A stretch of 64,000 bases of DNA from Bowmanella denitrificans (GTDB lineage: Bacteria; Pseudomonadota; Gammaproteobacteria; Enterobacterales; Alteromonadaceae), in NCBI RefSeq assembly GCF_039522935.1, contig NZ_BAAAEI010000006.1, forward strand, positions 1,202,238 through 1,266,237. The letters run 5' to 3'. Shown here piece after piece: positions 61,417 through 64,000 of this stretch. Every line of letters starts with the position of its first letter. Positions within the stretch are counted from its first letter, which is position 1. A program made the position numbers and the translations under genes. The notes under the pieces are model-generated. The model made no database searches. It was not told the DNA's origin and saw only the letters and a list, made by a program, of their open reading frames with translations.

Positions 61417-63438
61417 ATGGCTATTCAAACTGCCCAGATAGATTTTAATGAACTAGGTACGCCTGTGGCCAATGCCTTTGACGATGTGTATTTCTCAAAC
61501 GCCAACGGCCTGGCGGAAACCCGCTATGTATTTTTGCACAACAATCAGATTCCACAACGTTGGCAGCAGTGGCAGAACGCGCATTTTGTGATTGCCGAAA
61601 CCGGTTTTGGCACAGGGCTTAACTTCCTGGCCAGTCTGGCCGCCTTTGCAGACTTTCGTGCGAATCACCCAAGCTCACCGCTTAAGCGTTTGTATTTTAT
61701 CAGTACCGAGAAGTTCCCTTTATCTCGGGGTGACCTGCAACAGGCCCTGAATCATTGGCCCGTGCTGGCTGAATATAGCCAGGCACTGCTGAATAACTAC
61801 CCGCATCTTACCGCTGGCTGTCATCGTCTGCTATTTACCCTGCATGATGCCGACGTGGTTCTTGATTTATGGCTGGGCGATTTACATGAATTGCTGGTGC
61901 AGTGGCATTGCCCACCAACAGGACTGGTGGATGCCTGGTTTCTGGATGGATTTGCCCCCAGTAAAAACCCGGATATGTGGACAGATCAGCTGTTTACACA
62001 TATGGCAACACTGGGGAAACAAGATTGTACTTTCGCTACTTTTACCGCAGCAGGTTTTGTGCGTCGCGGTTTACAGCAGGCCGGTTTTGCAGTGGAAAAA
62101 CGCCAGGGATTTGGTCACAAACGCGATATGCTGGCCGGTTACCTGCCCAGCAAGCTCCCGCAGGCAGATAATCAACCCTGGTACTTTCGCCGCACAGCAG
62201 CACATAAACAGGTTGCCATCATCGGCGCAGGACTGGCCGGCGCAAATCTTGCGTATAGCCTTTGCCAAAAAGGCTACCAGGTCAGCTTATACAGTAAAGC
62301 CATTGCAGATGGCGCCTCGGGGAATCGCCAGGGCGGCTTCTACCCTCAATTGCATGTGGATGACAACCTGTCCAGCCGCTTTATGGCCCAGGCCTTTGGC
62401 TTTGCCCGTCGTCGCTACGCAGAGTTGCTGACAAGCCAGACCGTGGACCACGATTTTTGTGGGGTGCTGCAGATTGCCTTTAATGCAGCCCTTAAGGACA
62501 AACAGCAAAAACTGGTACAAAAAGGGCACTGGCCGACGAATCTGCTAACCCCTCTCGACAGTCGCGCAGCCTCAGATATTGCCGGACTGGATATTCCCTA
62601 CCCGGCCTTGTTTATTCAGGATGGTGGCTGGCTGGATCCGGCCGGACTAACCCAGGCACTACTACAAGCCTGTGGAGACAATCTCCAAATCATACAGGGC
62701 AAAGTAGTTGAGGAGCTCGTCCACCAAGATGGACAATGGCAGTTGCACTGGCAGGATAGTAGCCATAACCATCATCCTTTGGTGGTCCTGGCAACCGGCG
62801 CAGATTCGGTGCATTTACCACTATTGCATAACCTGCCGCTGCGACCGGTACGCGGTCAGGTGGAACATATTCCCAGTCTGCCTGCCTATACCAAGCTTAA
62901 AACCGTGTTATGTCATAAAGGTTATATGACGCCGGCAATAAATGGCCGCCACGCCATGGGCTCCACTTATATTAAGCAGGATATGCTCTGCGACTACCGC
63001 AGCACGGAAGCCGAACAAAACCTGGCCATTCACCAGCAGGCGATGGCGGGTTGCGATTGGGCCGGTCAGCTAATCACCGATGGTCAGGGACGGGCTTCGG
63101 TGCGCCTTGGTCTGCCCGACCACTTGCCGTTGGTTGGTGCTATGCCGGACTTACCCACACAGTCCAAGAGCTATGCGGACCTGTATTTGGGTAAGGCACC
63201 TCAGGGCTATGCTCAGGCCACCGACCTACCTGGCTTGTATTTGCTCATGGGGCTGGGCTCCCGTGGATTATGCACGGCGCCTTTGCTGGCCGAGATGCTG
63301 TCCAGCCAATTAGCGGGTGAGCCCTTGCCACTGGACAATGCGACGCTGGCAGCCCTTAGCCCTAATCGCTTTTTAATCCGTGATTGCCAGCGTAAAGCAT
63401 TCATAACCACAGAGGCACAGAGATCACAGAGTTGTTGA
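61417..63438 (+). CDS. mnmC: Bifunctional tRNA (mnm5s2U34) methyltransferase/oxidoreductase
   Basis: 673 residues. The N-terminal SAM methyltransferase part (about 1-240) has FDDVYFSNANGLAETRYVF, FVIAETGFGTGLNFLASL and AWFLDGFAPSKNPDMW. The C-terminal FAD-oxidoreductase part starts at about 267 with VAIIGAGLAGANLAYSL, and has GNRQGGFYPQL and LRPVRGQVEHIP. Together they turn cmnm5s2U34 into mnm5s2U34 in tRNAs. The family ends near LSPNRFLIR; here the last 11 residues (ITTEAQRSQSC) and the stop codon are supplied by the tandem repeat that begins at 63405. Confidence 0.95.
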   Translation: MAIQTAQIDFNELGTPVANAFDDVYFSNANGLAETRYVFLHNNQIPQRWQQWQNAHFVIAETGFGTGLNFLASLAAFADFRANHPSSPLKRLYFISTEKFPLSRGDLQQALNHWPVLAEYSQALLNNYPHLTAGCHRLLFTLHDADVVLDLWLGDLHELLVQWHCPPTGLVDAWFLDGFAPSKNPDMWTDQLFTHMATLGKQDCTFATFTAAGFVRRGLQQAGFAVEKRQGFGHKRDMLAGYLPSKLPQADNQPWYFRRTAAHKQVAIIGAGLAGANLAYSLCQKGYQVSLYSKAIADGASGNRQGGFYPQLHVDDNLSSRFMAQAFGFARRRYAELLTSQTVDHDFCGVLQIAFNAALKDKQQKLVQKGHWPTNLLTPLDSRAASDIAGLDIPYPALFIQDGGWLDPAGLTQALLQACGDNLQIIQGKVVEELVHQDGQWQLHWQDSSHNHHPLVVLATGADSVHLPLLHNLPLRPVRGQVEHIPSLPAYTKLKTVLCHKGYMTPAINGRHAMGSTYIKQDMLCDYRSTEAEQNLAIHQQAMAGCDWAGQLITDGQGRASVRLGLPDHLPLVGAMPDLPTQSKSYADLYLGKAPQGYAQATDLPGLYLLMGLGSRGLCTAPLLAEMLSSQLAGEPLPLDNATLAALSPNRFLIRDCQRKAFITTEAQRSQSC

Positions 63439-63940
63439 CGAGGGTTAACACTCTGCGTGCTCATCTCTGCGCCCTCTGCGTCATAGCGAGAAGTATTCCA
63501 ATACCGGCCGAAGGCCCAAAAAACTCTCTCGCAGAGCCGCAGAGTTCACCAAGCGAAAGCCCTGAAACCTCGTTGAATTCTCCGTGATCTTGGTGCCTCT
63601 GTGGTGATAAATCTGCCTAAAAGCATAAGTAACCACAGAGGCACAGAGATCACAGAGTTGTTGATGAGGGGTGACAACTCTGTGTGTTCTTCTCTGTGCC
63701 CTCTGCGTCACAGCGAGAAGTATTCCAATACCGGCCGAAGGCCCCAAAAAACTCTCTCGCTGAGCCGCAGAGTTCGCCAAGCGAAAGCCCTGAAACCGCA
63801 TTGAAATCTCCGTGCTCTTGGTGCCTCTGTGGTGATAAATCTGCCTAAAAGCATAAGTAACCACAGAGGCACAGAGATCACAGAGTTGTTGATGAGGGGT
63901 GACAACTCTGTGTGTTCTTCTCTGTGCCCTTTGTGCCTTA
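63405..63940. repeat. 227-bp tandem repeat, about 2.4 copies
   Basis: Copies start at AACCACAGAGGCAC at 63405, 63631 and 63859 (periods 226 and 228), the last one partial. Each unit starts with ACCACAGAGGCAC and carries its reverse complement, GTGCCTCTGTGGT, about 200 bases later, so a unit is an imperfect palindromic element. CACAGAG and CTCTGTG are repeated inside. No gene is supported in 63439-64000; frames on the minus strand here only translate the repeat. Bases 63941-64000 show nothing I recognise. Confidence 0.9.
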
Positions 63941-64000
63941 TATGGACTCCCTCGGTGTTGTCAACGAGATCGCATTGAAAACCAGATCAGATGCGGACTT

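Noticed and set aside
63405..63940. Repeats at the window end considered as a CRISPR array and as minus-strand genes (a frame of 127 residues at 63481-63864)
   Set aside because: The repeat unit is about 227 bp with no short constant repeat and unique spacers, and the protein is only a translation of the repeated DNA, itself internally duplicated.

Overview
The window looks like chromosomal DNA of a gammaproteobacterium, most plausibly a marine-type member of the Alteromonadales (family-level inference only). The reasons are the block purF-cvpA-dedD-folC-accD-truA-fimV-asd-pdxB, the divergent fabB/mnmC pair, the two-domain MnmC, MiaE, LpxH, a 531-residue isocitrate lyase and the complete yjfIJKLMC set. 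No rRNA, tRNA or CRISPR array was found.

Layout. 1-529 is a non-coding region built of hairpins and flanked by a 29/30-base inverted repeat. 530-2519 holds a chemoreceptor and a DUF6471 protein. 2681-8503 is a membrane-stress type operon, yjfI-yjfJ(PspA)-K+ channel-yjfK-yjfL-yjfM-yjfC-rhomboid. 8606-12443 carries a YebC/YeeN-type regulator, a periplasmic solute-binding protein and a TPR-histidine kinase. 12867-15220 is an AT-rich island of four tandem copies of an unrecognised secreted protein, two of them fused in one reading frame. It runs into an HlyD-like adaptor, an ABC ATPase and an FtsX-type permease (15273-19552). 19660-27119 contains a VOC protein, isocitrate lyase, a LysR regulator, malate synthase G, and a KASIII plus a small membrane protein. 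27533-30283 holds cysS, ppiB and lpxH. 30497-36445 looks like a phosphate-starvation group: PhoX-like lipoprotein, dihaem cytochrome and metallophosphoesterase lipoprotein. Upstream of two of these genes I see repeats with the 11-bp phase expected of Pho boxes.

36488-44863 is the most unusual region: a class I lanthipeptide locus on the minus strand, in transcription order precursor 2, lanC, lanB, HlyD adaptor, C39-peptidase ABC exporter, precursor 1. Both precursors share a double-glycine leader and an almost identical 22-residue C-terminal cap. Precursor 2 carries ten tandem Gly-x-Thr-Cys-type tetrapeptides between them. The five proteins and two peptides form a self-sufficient make-modify-cleave-export set.

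45165-63438 is mostly housekeeping: miaE, a Yip1 protein, purF, cvpA, dedD, folC, accD, truA, fimV, asd, pdxB, rhlE, fabB and mnmC. The window ends in a 227-bp tandem repeat that supplies the last codons and the stop of mnmC.

Intergenic DNA is rich in small repeats. There are several tandem arrays, all with 7-bp units (6662, 23058, 23116, 27190), REP-like double hairpins beside two of them, and a 34-bp tandem duplication in front of the rhomboid gene. All family assignments are from reading protein motifs by eye; no database search was run.
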